DNA of 64,000 bases from Desulfobulbus sp. Tol-SR (GTDB lineage Bacteria > Desulfobacterota > Desulfobulbia > Desulfobulbales > Desulfocapsaceae), in the NCBI GenBank assembly GCA_000769715.1, contig JROS01000028.1, positions 1 to 64,000 on the forward strand, written 5' to 3'. Positions 34,971-42,928 of the stretch are shown here, piece after piece (position 1 is the stretch's first letter; each line of letters begins with the position of its first letter). A program made the position numbers and the translations under genes. The notes under the pieces were generated by a model. It searched no databases and had not been told where the DNA came from. It saw only the letters and a program-made list of their open reading frames with translations.

Positions 34971-35537
34971 ATGGGCGATTTACAAACAGTGAAAACCCTA
35001 CCCAGCTTCCTGCGCTTCCTCTTCAGCCCGTTCTTTCGTAATTGGTGGGCTGTGCTCACCGGATGCGCGTCGATCCTTGCAATGTATATCACCCCTTCGC
35101 ATGGCATTACGCTGAGTGGCGCTGCGATGATGACTGCCACTTTCGGCGTTCTCTCGCTGATCTTCATAACCCTTTCGGTCCTTGGCCAAGGCTGGCAGCT
35201 TTATATCGGGCAATTGGGCGGGGTGCAGGTAACGTCGTTTGAACGTAATCGCGATATGCCAGAGGGATGGGTCTTTGTTCTTGTCGGTGACATCGATTTT
35301 GCCGTTGGAACTGTAATCGATATCCACAAAAAGACTGGTGCGGCAGAAGTGCCCCTCTCGCTTGTTCGGATTACCTCCCGAAACTCGTGCGGTGCGTACC
35401 AGGCTACCTCCATCGGGAAGATCAATCCAACCCACATTAAAGAACATGCGGCAGGAAGTCTCCGACCGATGGATCTGATCGTTCGCACTTCCATCGACCT
35501 GCAACGCATAAAGGAGGTAGCCAATGACCTCGGGTAA
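34971..35537 (+). CDS. two-helix membrane protein, partner of TIR gene
   Basis: The 188-residue protein has no family that I recognise. Two hydrophobic helices (about residues 26-45 and 48-72, the latter including MMTATFGVLSLIFITLSVLG) form a hairpin near the N-terminus. A soluble, strand-rich domain of about 110 residues follows (GWVFVLVGDIDFAVGTVIDI, then IVRTSIDLQRI). Its final 14 bases overlap the start of the TIR-domain gene, so the two are likely made together. A membrane-disrupting or membrane-tethering role in an abortive defence is a guess. It begins 15 bases after pglX. Confidence 0.7.
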   Translation: MGDLQTVKTLPSFLRFLFSPFFRNWWAVLTGCASILAMYITPSHGITLSGAAMMTATFGVLSLIFITLSVLGQGWQLYIGQLGGVQVTSFERNRDMPEGWVFVLVGDIDFAVGTVIDIHKKTGAAEVPLSLVRITSRNSCGAYQATSIGKINPTHIKEHAAGSLRPMDLIVRTSIDLQRIKEVANDLG

Positions 35538-36480
35538 AAAGGTCTTTCTCAGCCACTCCCACAATGATAGGGAATTCGTGGAGTGCTTAGCCCGTGCCCT
35601 TATAGCCCAGGGACAAGATGTGTGGTTTGACAAGTGGGACATTCAACCAGGTGACTCGATCGTCAGCAAAATCTTCGAGGAGGGTCTCGCCAACGCCGCA
35701 GCCTTTGCCATTGTGCTCTCGAAGGAGAGTGTTCGCTCAAGTTGGGTGCGTGAAGAACTGAACGTGGCGACGATACGGCGCATTGAGGACCTGGTTCGTG
35801 TTGTCCCCATTCTCAAGGAAGATGTAGAAATCCCGACTGCACTTCGCGCCCTCCACTGGGTGGACATGCGGACTGACTTTGACGGTGGAGTGAGGTCTAT
35901 TCTCAATGCGATTGCTGGGATATCGGATAAACCGCCACTAGGCGAAACTCCAGCACACTTGCAGTTGATTGTACAGCCCGTTGCCGGATTATCTCGGCTG
36001 GCTTTGACAGTTGGGCTTTATCTCGTTCGAGCAACAGATGTTGATGAACCATTCATGCGGGCAGTCCGAAATGTAGACCTTGCTGAGGCTCTTCATCTTA
36101 CCCCAACTGAACTCAATGACGCAGTGGATGAATTGGAGTCACAAGGACTCGCTGAAACGAACAAGGAAATAGGTACACACCCCTATGATTTCGGATTTGT
36201 CGAGGCAACATATCTCCTCTTCCATGCCCTCAGTGAATTTCTGGAGTACTCCCCAAGCGAGGACGTAAAGATAGTGCTCAATGCAATAGCCGCCCTTAAG
36301 AACGCGGAGGGGCCAGAGCTCCAAAGCCATACACAGTTGTCAATTGGCCGATTGAACAGAGCGGTGGCGTATATCAAGGATCATGGCTACGCTAAAGTAT
36401 TACTTGCCATTGGAACTGCCCCTTATGGATTCAAGAATGCTTCTGCTACGCGAGAAACACGTCAAGCGTCACTCGAATAA
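35524..36480 (+). CDS. TIR-domain protein with duplicated C-terminal domain
   Basis: The first 130 residues form a TIR domain: KKVFLSHSHNDREFVECLA, the WFDKWDIQPGDSI segment, and SSWVREEL with Trp74 and Glu78 in the position of the catalytic glutamate of TIR NADases. Enzymatic NAD+ cleavage, as in Thoeris and other TIR defences, is thus likely. Residues about 157-229 and 237-309 align without gaps at an offset of exactly 80 (LNDAV/LNRAV, IGTHPY/IGTAPY), forming a tandem repeat with a winged-helix-like look. AAAGGAGG precedes the ATG. The gene overlaps the two-helix membrane protein gene upstream. Confidence 0.82.
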   Translation: MTSGKKVFLSHSHNDREFVECLARALIAQGQDVWFDKWDIQPGDSIVSKIFEEGLANAAAFAIVLSKESVRSSWVREELNVATIRRIEDLVRVVPILKEDVEIPTALRALHWVDMRTDFDGGVRSILNAIAGISDKPPLGETPAHLQLIVQPVAGLSRLALTVGLYLVRATDVDEPFMRAVRNVDLAEALHLTPTELNDAVDELESQGLAETNKEIGTHPYDFGFVEATYLLFHALSEFLEYSPSEDVKIVLNAIAALKNAEGPELQSHTQLSIGRLNRAVAYIKDHGYAKVLLAIGTAPYGFKNASATRETRQASLE

Positions 36481-36521
36481 CCGGTGCTTCGACAAACCGA
36501 GGGAGTGAAGGAGATTATCCC

Positions 36522-37802
36522 ATGATTAAACATTTAAAAATGACCAATGTCGGGCCGGCAGCAAAGATGGAGTTGGAATTCGGCAAGCGACTGAACCTGC
36601 TCACCGGCGATAATGGACTGGGGAAGAGTTTTTTGCTGGATATTGCCTGGTGGGCACTGACACGCAGATGGCCTGCCGAAATTAACCAGAAACTAACCGC
36701 AGGAAAAAAGGCGCTCCCTGCTGCTGAAGGGAGAGCCAAAATCAGTTTCTCTTTTTCTGGCAAGAGCAAGGAAGAGAGTTATGAAAGCAGTTATCTTCGC
36801 AAGGAACAAGCCTGGACCGGACGGCCAGGAAGACCAGCAAATCCTGGATTGGTACTTTATGCTATGTCGGATGGTAGCTTTGCAGTCTGGGATCCAGATC
36901 GTAATTATTGGCGTACACAAGGTGGATTAGATGTTCAAGATAGGGTACCTGCCTATGTGTTTAGTCCTATGGAGGTCTGGGATGGACTTCCTGGGCAGGG
37001 TAGCACTTGGCTCTGCAATGGGCTCATTCGGGACTGGGCCGGTTGGCAGAAGGAGAAAGGAAGACCATTCAGTCAGTTAAAAAGTGTGTTAAAGGTGCTT
37101 TCTCCCTCGACCAAAGAAACCTTGGAGCCTGGCGATTTGACACGGATCAGTTTGGATGATGTGCGTGACATGCCAACCATACGCATGCCCTATCGGCAAG
37201 ATGTGGCTGTTGTGCATGCGTCGTCTGGTATGCGCCGTATCATGGCATTGGCCTACTTTCTAGTATGGGCATGGGAAGAACACAAACAAGCAGCCAAACA
37301 AATCGGTGAACCTGCTACGAAGCAAATCACCTTTCTTATTGACGAAATCGAGTCCCATCTGCATCCGAGCTGGCAGCGAAGCATTGTTCCGGCTCTGCTC
37401 TCTGTCATGGAGAAATTAACAAGAAACGCTGAGGTCCAACTGATCACTGCTACGCATTCTCCCTTGATAATGGCCTCTGTGGAACCAGTTTTCGACTCTC
37501 AAAAAGATGCTTGGTTTGATTTGGATCTCACCAAGGACAAAGTCACCCTCGCTAAGCGGCAGTTTGTACGCCAAGGTGAAGTATCTCGATGGCTAATGAG
37601 CGAAGCGTTTGACTTAGGCAGCGCCCGATCGTTACCGGCTGAAAATTTACTACGGCAAGCAGCTGAAATTTTATCCGAAAAAGTGATTGACCATGAGCGT
37701 GCAAAAGAGCTGGATGCTCAGTTGCGCGGCCTGCTAGGTGATACCGATCCTTTCTGGATTCGCTGGCGATATGTCGGTGAGAAGCAGGGGTGGTTGAAAT
37801 GA
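36522..37802 (+). CDS. Septu-like AAA ATPase (PtuA-like)
   Basis: The 426-residue ATPase of the SMC/OLD-like group has Walker A GDNGLGKS (residues 29-36), a signature-like ASSGMRRIMALAY (233-245), Walker B FLIDEIESHLHP (271-282) and the switch motif TATHSPL (309-315). With the HNH gene that overlaps it, it has the two-gene design of Septu (PtuA ATPase plus PtuB nuclease). Septu ATPases form filament-like or horseshoe complexes that control the nuclease. Here the identification is by architecture, not by alignment. AAGGAG precedes the start, 41 bases after the TIR gene. Confidence 0.75.
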   Translation: MIKHLKMTNVGPAAKMELEFGKRLNLLTGDNGLGKSFLLDIAWWALTRRWPAEINQKLTAGKKALPAAEGRAKISFSFSGKSKEESYESSYLRKEQAWTGRPGRPANPGLVLYAMSDGSFAVWDPDRNYWRTQGGLDVQDRVPAYVFSPMEVWDGLPGQGSTWLCNGLIRDWAGWQKEKGRPFSQLKSVLKVLSPSTKETLEPGDLTRISLDDVRDMPTIRMPYRQDVAVVHASSGMRRIMALAYFLVWAWEEHKQAAKQIGEPATKQITFLIDEIESHLHPSWQRSIVPALLSVMEKLTRNAEVQLITATHSPLIMASVEPVFDSQKDAWFDLDLTKDKVTLAKRQFVRQGEVSRWLMSEAFDLGSARSLPAENLLRQAAEILSEKVIDHERAKELDAQLRGLLGDTDPFWIRWRYVGEKQGWLK

Positions 37803-38398
37803 TACCTGTCGTAGCCCAACCTGAGCCCCGAACATTCGAAACTAAAGTCCGGAGGAAGGGCTTAGCCCATCTTGCCCAAAAAGGATATGCGCTGGATCAA
37901 CCTTTACCTCCAAGGGCAGATATTAACCCATATTGGCGCGACTGTCTAAACGATCTACATAAAGTTTATGGTGGTGTCTGTGCCTATCTCTGCGTTTTTT
38001 TTGAGCGTGTCATGGGAGGTGGTAGCGTTGACCACTTTATTGCCAAGTCAGCACATGCTGGGCTAGCATATGAATGGAATAATTATCGTCTTGTCTGTTC
38101 AACGATGAACAGCCGCAAACGTGATTACGCCGACGTTCTAGACCCTTTTTTTCTTGCTCCCGAGCTGTTTCGGCTTCAGCTTTCCACTGGACATATTTAT
38201 CCAAATCCGAACTTGGATATCAGGGCTATGCGCATCGTTGAAGAAACCATAGATCGACTTGGACTAGATGACCCTCAATGTCGCGAGTTACGTGCGCGAT
38301 GGTATCAGGACTATCTTGAGTATGGATTGCCTGCTGACTATATGAAAAAAAAGTCACCTTTCGTCTGGCAAGAAGCCAACCGTCAGGGGCTGCTATGA
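37799..38398 (+). CDS. HNH-type endonuclease (PtuB-like)
   Basis: The 199-residue product has an HNH-like core, GGVCAYLCVFFERV followed by SVDHFIAKS (Asp78-His79), EWNNYRLVC (Asn94/95) and MNSRKRD (Asn104). The final catalytic position is Asn rather than His. Cys61, Cys65 and Cys100 may hold a structural metal. The ATG at 37799 lies inside the stop of the ATPase gene, and its own stop overlaps the pglZ start (ATGA). It is the probable DNA-cutting effector of the Septu-like module. Confidence 0.78.
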   Translation: MIPVVAQPEPRTFETKVRRKGLAHLAQKGYALDQPLPPRADINPYWRDCLNDLHKVYGGVCAYLCVFFERVMGGGSVDHFIAKSAHAGLAYEWNNYRLVCSTMNSRKRDYADVLDPFFLAPELFRLQLSTGHIYPNPNLDIRAMRIVEETIDRLGLDDPQCRELRARWYQDYLEYGLPADYMKKKSPFVWQEANRQGLL

Positions 38399-40749
38399 GA
38401 ATCTGTGAATGCTTGATTAAAGCCGTCCGCGATGCCGCCGTCTTCAACCCCGAGGTTCAGGTGGCTCCAGCCTGTATTCTGTGGCCGGATCGTGACCGTC
38501 AATGGGAAGCCGTCATACCCATTCTTCAGGCCGAACTGCCTGAACTCATGATCCTGGGCGATTACGCGCCCGATAAGCGTATTGGGCCTGCCATCTGGTT
38601 GCGTTGCGTGATTGCCGGTCGTGCCGGGGATATTTCACTGCCCAAGGACCGGACACCGATTTTTTATCTCCCCGGCGTCAGCCGCCAGGATCTGCGGGCT
38701 ATTGAAACTTGCCCGGATCACCTTAAAGCCCTTGCCGAACTGCAATACCGGGGCGTTATCTGGTCGCAAATCAATGCGAAAGACTGGACGATCCTGGCCT
38801 ACCTGAAATCGGACCAGGGTGGGCTTGGGCTGGATGTGGCACAGGACAACGATACCAAGAATGCCATGCAGCTCGCGTTGTACCGGCTCCTTGACGAGGA
38901 TGTCTCCTTACTGAAAGGTAAGCGTCTTAACAAGGACTATTTCAACACCCTGCTGACCGGCGGCGACCCGATTCGCGACCTGTTGCAATGGCTCAATCAG
39001 GGGGATGCATTCCAGGCGGGTCGTGGCGAGAACGAATGGCAAGCCTTTGTCCAAATCTGCAAATCTCAATTGGCCTTTAACCCGCAGAATGAAGGCATCC
39101 TGGCGGGCAGTGTAAGGCTCGCAGAGCGCGTTGGTCCGTGGCATGCAGTCTGGGAGCGCTACTATGAGGCCCCTCAACGCTACCCCAACATCCCGGCGCA
39201 GATCAGGAAGTGCCGACCTCCGATCGACACTATCTTCTGGCACACGGGAGATGGATCTTTCGACGGCTGGCCACAATGGAATGATGACCAGGAGAGAAAC
39301 CTGCACCGAGATCTGATGGCCCTGGCCAAAGCACCTGCTCACGATGCGAGAGCAAAGATCAAAGAACTTGAAAAGCAGCACGGTCGCAGGCGCACTTTGG
39401 TATGGGCTGAACTGGGCGATGCGCCCCTGGCCTGCGCCTTGGAACATCTGGCTACCATCGCCGAGATCACGACAACCGCCTTTGCGGCGGGGACAGCGGA
39501 AGAACTCGCGACGGGATATTGCAATCATGGATGGCGGGTCGATGACGGACTGGTTCGAGCATTGGCGCAGGTCAATAATTCTGCCGATTTTGAAGCAGTG
39601 ACTACGGCTATCCGATCCGTTTACCTGCCGTGGGTAGAAGAATCAGCCCGTTATCTCCAGAAGTTGGTTGACGGTGCGTCTTACCCCGGGGGCACATGCC
39701 TGACGGCAAAGGCACCGCAGTTCGGCCCCGGTGACTGTATCCTGTTCGTCGACGGCCTTCGGTTCGATGCTGGAAAGCGCTTGGTTGAATCTTTGGAGAC
39801 ATGCGGGCTTGAGGTCTCCGAAGATCCGGCATGGGCAGCCCTGCCCAGCGTAACCGCGACCGGCAAAGCGGCAGTCACCCCGGTCAGAGACAGGATTCGG
39901 GGTGAGTATGGCAGTCCTGATTTTGAGCCGTCTGTAGCAGACACCGGTCAGTCATTAAAGGGTGGCTACCACCTGAAGAAATTGCTGACCGACGCGGGAT
40001 GGTCGATCCTTGAACGCTCTGCTGATGGCGATGGCCAAGGCATGGCTTGGTGTGAATTTGGGGACCTCGACCATGAAGGTCATGACCGTGGGTGGAAACT
40101 TGCCAAGCACATCGACGCCCTGATCCTGGAAATCAGAGACCGTATCACGGAGCTCCTGGCTGCAGGATGGAAGCGTGTTCGGGTTGTGACAGACCATGGC
40201 TGGTTGTTGCTGCCCGGTGGCTTGCCAAAAATCGAACTTCCCAGCGCTTTGGCGGACAACAAGTGGGGACGCTGCGCCTCCTTGAAGCCGGGGGCCACTA
40301 CCGAGGAGCGGCTTTATCCCTGGTATTGGAATCCGAACCAATACTTCGCCCTCGCTGACGGCGTCAGCTGCTTCAAGAACGGCGAAGAGTACAGCCATGG
40401 CGGATTGAGCCTGCAGGAATGCCTGACACTGCATATAACGGTAACACAAGGCGCTTCCGCTCAGGCGGCGACATCCGTCGCATTCACCGATGTGGTGTGG
40501 AAGGGGTTGCGCTGCACTGTCGCCGTGGATGGCAACTTCTCGGGTTTATCACTTGATGTTCGCAGCCAGGCCGGCAATGCCTTGTCCACTGTCGTCGTCG
40601 GCGTCAAACCGCTCAAAGACAACGGAACAGCCTCCGTGGTCGTCGAAGACGAGGACATGGAGGGGCGAGAAGCCTTTGTGGTTTTGATTGATTCCAATGG
40701 ATCGCTGGCCGCGCAAATCGCCACGGTAATTGGTGGAGCTAAACCATGA
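38395..40749 (+). CDS. pglZ: BREX alkaline-phosphatase-like protein PglZ
   Basis: PglZ, the hallmark of all BREX types, is 784 residues here. The C-terminal half has the alkaline-phosphatase-like metal-site motifs: ILFVDGLRFDAG (residues 449-460), VTDHGWLLLPGG (598-609) and YSHGGLSLQEC near 663. The N-terminal half is a helical domain of the type 1 subfamily. It overlaps the HNH gene upstream and brxL downstream by four bases each, so it is translated in register with both. In other systems PglZ is a metal-dependent nuclease/phosphodiesterase; its role in BREX is still being worked out. Confidence 0.93.
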   Translation: MRICECLIKAVRDAAVFNPEVQVAPACILWPDRDRQWEAVIPILQAELPELMILGDYAPDKRIGPAIWLRCVIAGRAGDISLPKDRTPIFYLPGVSRQDLRAIETCPDHLKALAELQYRGVIWSQINAKDWTILAYLKSDQGGLGLDVAQDNDTKNAMQLALYRLLDEDVSLLKGKRLNKDYFNTLLTGGDPIRDLLQWLNQGDAFQAGRGENEWQAFVQICKSQLAFNPQNEGILAGSVRLAERVGPWHAVWERYYEAPQRYPNIPAQIRKCRPPIDTIFWHTGDGSFDGWPQWNDDQERNLHRDLMALAKAPAHDARAKIKELEKQHGRRRTLVWAELGDAPLACALEHLATIAEITTTAFAAGTAEELATGYCNHGWRVDDGLVRALAQVNNSADFEAVTTAIRSVYLPWVEESARYLQKLVDGASYPGGTCLTAKAPQFGPGDCILFVDGLRFDAGKRLVESLETCGLEVSEDPAWAALPSVTATGKAAVTPVRDRIRGEYGSPDFEPSVADTGQSLKGGYHLKKLLTDAGWSILERSADGDGQGMAWCEFGDLDHEGHDRGWKLAKHIDALILEIRDRITELLAAGWKRVRVVTDHGWLLLPGGLPKIELPSALADNKWGRCASLKPGATTEERLYPWYWNPNQYFALADGVSCFKNGEEYSHGGLSLQECLTLHITVTQGASAQAATSVAFTDVVWKGLRCTVAVDGNFSGLSLDVRSQAGNALSTVVVGVKPLKDNGTASVVVEDEDMEGREAFVVLIDSNGSLAAQIATVIGGAKP

Positions 40750-42791
40750 TTGAAATGGACCGGATCGACAAAAAGGCGGCCTCATCGCTGGAGGGGTATT
40801 TGGTCCGGAAGGATCTGGTTCGGACGTTCAGCCGCCAGTTTCCGGTGCCGACGTATGTCGTCGAGTTTCTGCTCGGCCGCTACTGCGCCAGCACCGAGCA
40901 GGACGAGATCGATGAAGGTCTTGAGATCGTCCAGAGACAGCTCAGGTCACGAACGGTCAAAGCCGGAGAAGAAGAGCTCTTCAAGGCACGGGCCAGGGAA
41001 AACGGCGAGGTCAAAATCATCGATCTCATTACCGCTCGCCTGGATGCCAAGACCGACTCCTATATCGCAACACTACCCAGTTTGCGACTGACCGATGTCC
41101 GCATTAGCCCCGAACTGGTGAATGAACATGAACGGATGCTGACGGGCGGATTTTATGCTGAAATTGCGATAGAATATGATTCCGTCATCGCCCAGGAAAA
41201 ACCATCTCGGCCATTTGGGGTGAGGTCTTTGCGGGAGATCCAGTTATCGAAACGGGATGTACTCGACAACCTGGCCGAGGCCCGTAAAGCATTTACCACT
41301 GAAGAATGGAAGGTATTCCTGCTTCGTTCTATAGGGATAGAACCGGCTGGATTGTCTGAGCGACAACGTGATGCCTTGATGTTGCGGATGGTTCCCTTTG
41401 TTGAGCGTAACTACAATCTGGTGGAACTCGGCCCTAGGGGAACTGGCAAAAGCCATCTCTTCCAGCAGGTTTCTCCGTATGCGCATTTGATTTCCGGCGG
41501 TAAGGCAACGGTCGCCCAAATGTTTGTCAACAACGCGTCCGGTCGGCGTGGGTTGGTCTGCCAATACGATGTAGTCTGTTTTGATGAGATTTCCGGTATC
41601 TCCTTTGATCAGAAGGATGGTGTAAACATCATGAAGGGATTCATGGAGTCCGGGGAATTCAGCCGTGGCAAGGAGAGCATCCGCGCCGATGGCAGCATCG
41701 TTCTGGTCGGCAATTTCGATGTCGATGTTGAGCATCAGCAACGTATCGGGCACTTGTTCGGTCCCATGCCGCCGGAGATGCGAGACGACACCGCCTTCAT
41801 GGATCGTATCCATGCGTTTCTGCCTGGATGGGATGTCCCCAAAATCAGTAAAGAACTGTTGACGAATCACTTCGGTCTCGTCAGCGATTTCTTGTCCGAG
41901 TGCTGGAGCCAGCTTCGCAATCAAAGCAGAATAAGCGTACTGCAAAACCGGGTGTTTTTCGGAGGTGCTCTTTCCGGGCGCGATACGAACGCGGTCAATA
42001 AAACCGTGAGCGGCTTGCTTAAACTCCTCTATCCCGGTGAGGTTGAGGCAGCCGACGAGGATGTCGAATGGGCCGTCCATATAGCCATGGAGGCAAGACG
42101 TCGGGTTAAAGAACAACAGAAACGCATCGGCGCCGCCGAATTCCGCAACACCCACTTCAGTTATGTGGTGGGTGCTGATGGCGTCGAGAAGTTTGTTTCG
42201 ACCCCTGAATTACAAAGCGAAAACAACATTGGCTGTGATCCTCTTGAGCCTGGTCAGGTTTGGACCATCTCACCGGGTGGTGGAGAAGAGCATCCCGGAC
42301 TCTACCGCATCGAGATAAATGAAGGCCCTGGTTCGAGCGTCAAAATCCTCAATAAACCGGTGCCACCAGCATTTAAGGAAAGCATGGGATACGCCGAGCA
42401 GAACCTCTACGCTCGGTCTATGCAACTGGTCGGTGACAAAGACCCTCGACACCATGAATTCACCGCGCAACTCCGAGCCTTCGATGCTTCGAAGTCCGGC
42501 GCAAAGCTCGGCATGGCATCACTGATTGCGCTCTGCACAGCCTTATTGAAGAAAAGCGTACGCGGCGGTCTGATTATCGTGGGAGAGATCAATCTAGGCG
42601 GCTCTATCGAGTCGATTCACAACCCAGTCACCATTGCCGAGATTGCGGTTGAGAAAGGTGCTTCGGCGCTGTTGATGCCGGTGGCCTGCCGTCGGCAGCT
42701 CTTTGATCTGTCGGATGATATGGCAACAAGGATCGACATTCAGTTTTATTCCGATGCCAGGGATGCCCTCCTGAAGGCAATGGTAGAGTGA
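40746..42791 (+). CDS. brxL: BREX Lon-like AAA+ protein BrxL
   Basis: The 681-residue protein has an N-terminal domain (about 1-215), an AAA+ core with Walker A GPRGTGKSH (residues 229-237) and Walker B VCFDEISGI, and a C-terminal Lon-protease-like fold (SGAKLGMASLIALCTALL, then GGLIIVGEINLGGSI). The position expected for the Lon catalytic serine reads AKLG rather than PSAG, in line with reports that BrxL is a DNA-binding motor rather than an active protease. It is the last gene of the type 1 BREX operon. Confidence 0.93.
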   Translation: MIEMDRIDKKAASSLEGYLVRKDLVRTFSRQFPVPTYVVEFLLGRYCASTEQDEIDEGLEIVQRQLRSRTVKAGEEELFKARARENGEVKIIDLITARLDAKTDSYIATLPSLRLTDVRISPELVNEHERMLTGGFYAEIAIEYDSVIAQEKPSRPFGVRSLREIQLSKRDVLDNLAEARKAFTTEEWKVFLLRSIGIEPAGLSERQRDALMLRMVPFVERNYNLVELGPRGTGKSHLFQQVSPYAHLISGGKATVAQMFVNNASGRRGLVCQYDVVCFDEISGISFDQKDGVNIMKGFMESGEFSRGKESIRADGSIVLVGNFDVDVEHQQRIGHLFGPMPPEMRDDTAFMDRIHAFLPGWDVPKISKELLTNHFGLVSDFLSECWSQLRNQSRISVLQNRVFFGGALSGRDTNAVNKTVSGLLKLLYPGEVEAADEDVEWAVHIAMEARRRVKEQQKRIGAAEFRNTHFSYVVGADGVEKFVSTPELQSENNIGCDPLEPGQVWTISPGGGEEHPGLYRIEINEGPGSSVKILNKPVPPAFKESMGYAEQNLYARSMQLVGDKDPRHHEFTAQLRAFDASKSGAKLGMASLIALCTALLKKSVRGGLIIVGEINLGGSIESIHNPVTIAEIAVEKGASALLMPVACRRQLFDLSDDMATRIDIQFYSDARDALLKAMVE

Positions 42792-42796
42792 AGCGA

Positions 42797-42874
42797 ATGA
42801 GCATCGAGAGTTCCGTTATACAGAAACGAAAGCAGGTACACAAACTGCACAATGCCAATTACCTTTTCCCTTGA
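42797..42874 (+). pseudogene. 25-codon remnant after brxL
   Basis: Six bases after the brxL stop an ATG opens a frame that reads as a credible protein beginning (MSIESSVIQKRKQVHKLHNA) and then ends at TGA after 25 codons, exactly where the DNA turns from AT-rich to the GC-rich chromosomal style. It may be the truncated first part of a further defence-operon gene, cut at the island junction. It could also be a chance short frame. Confidence 0.35.
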
Positions 42875-42928
42875 AATCGCCCCGCACCACTGGGATGACT
42901 GCCGGGCCGGTACCCGCAACTCGCTCCC

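Noticed and set aside
35524-36480. TIR gene as part of a Thoeris system
   Set aside because: No ThsA-like (SLOG or macro domain) partner is present; the neighbour is a small membrane protein.
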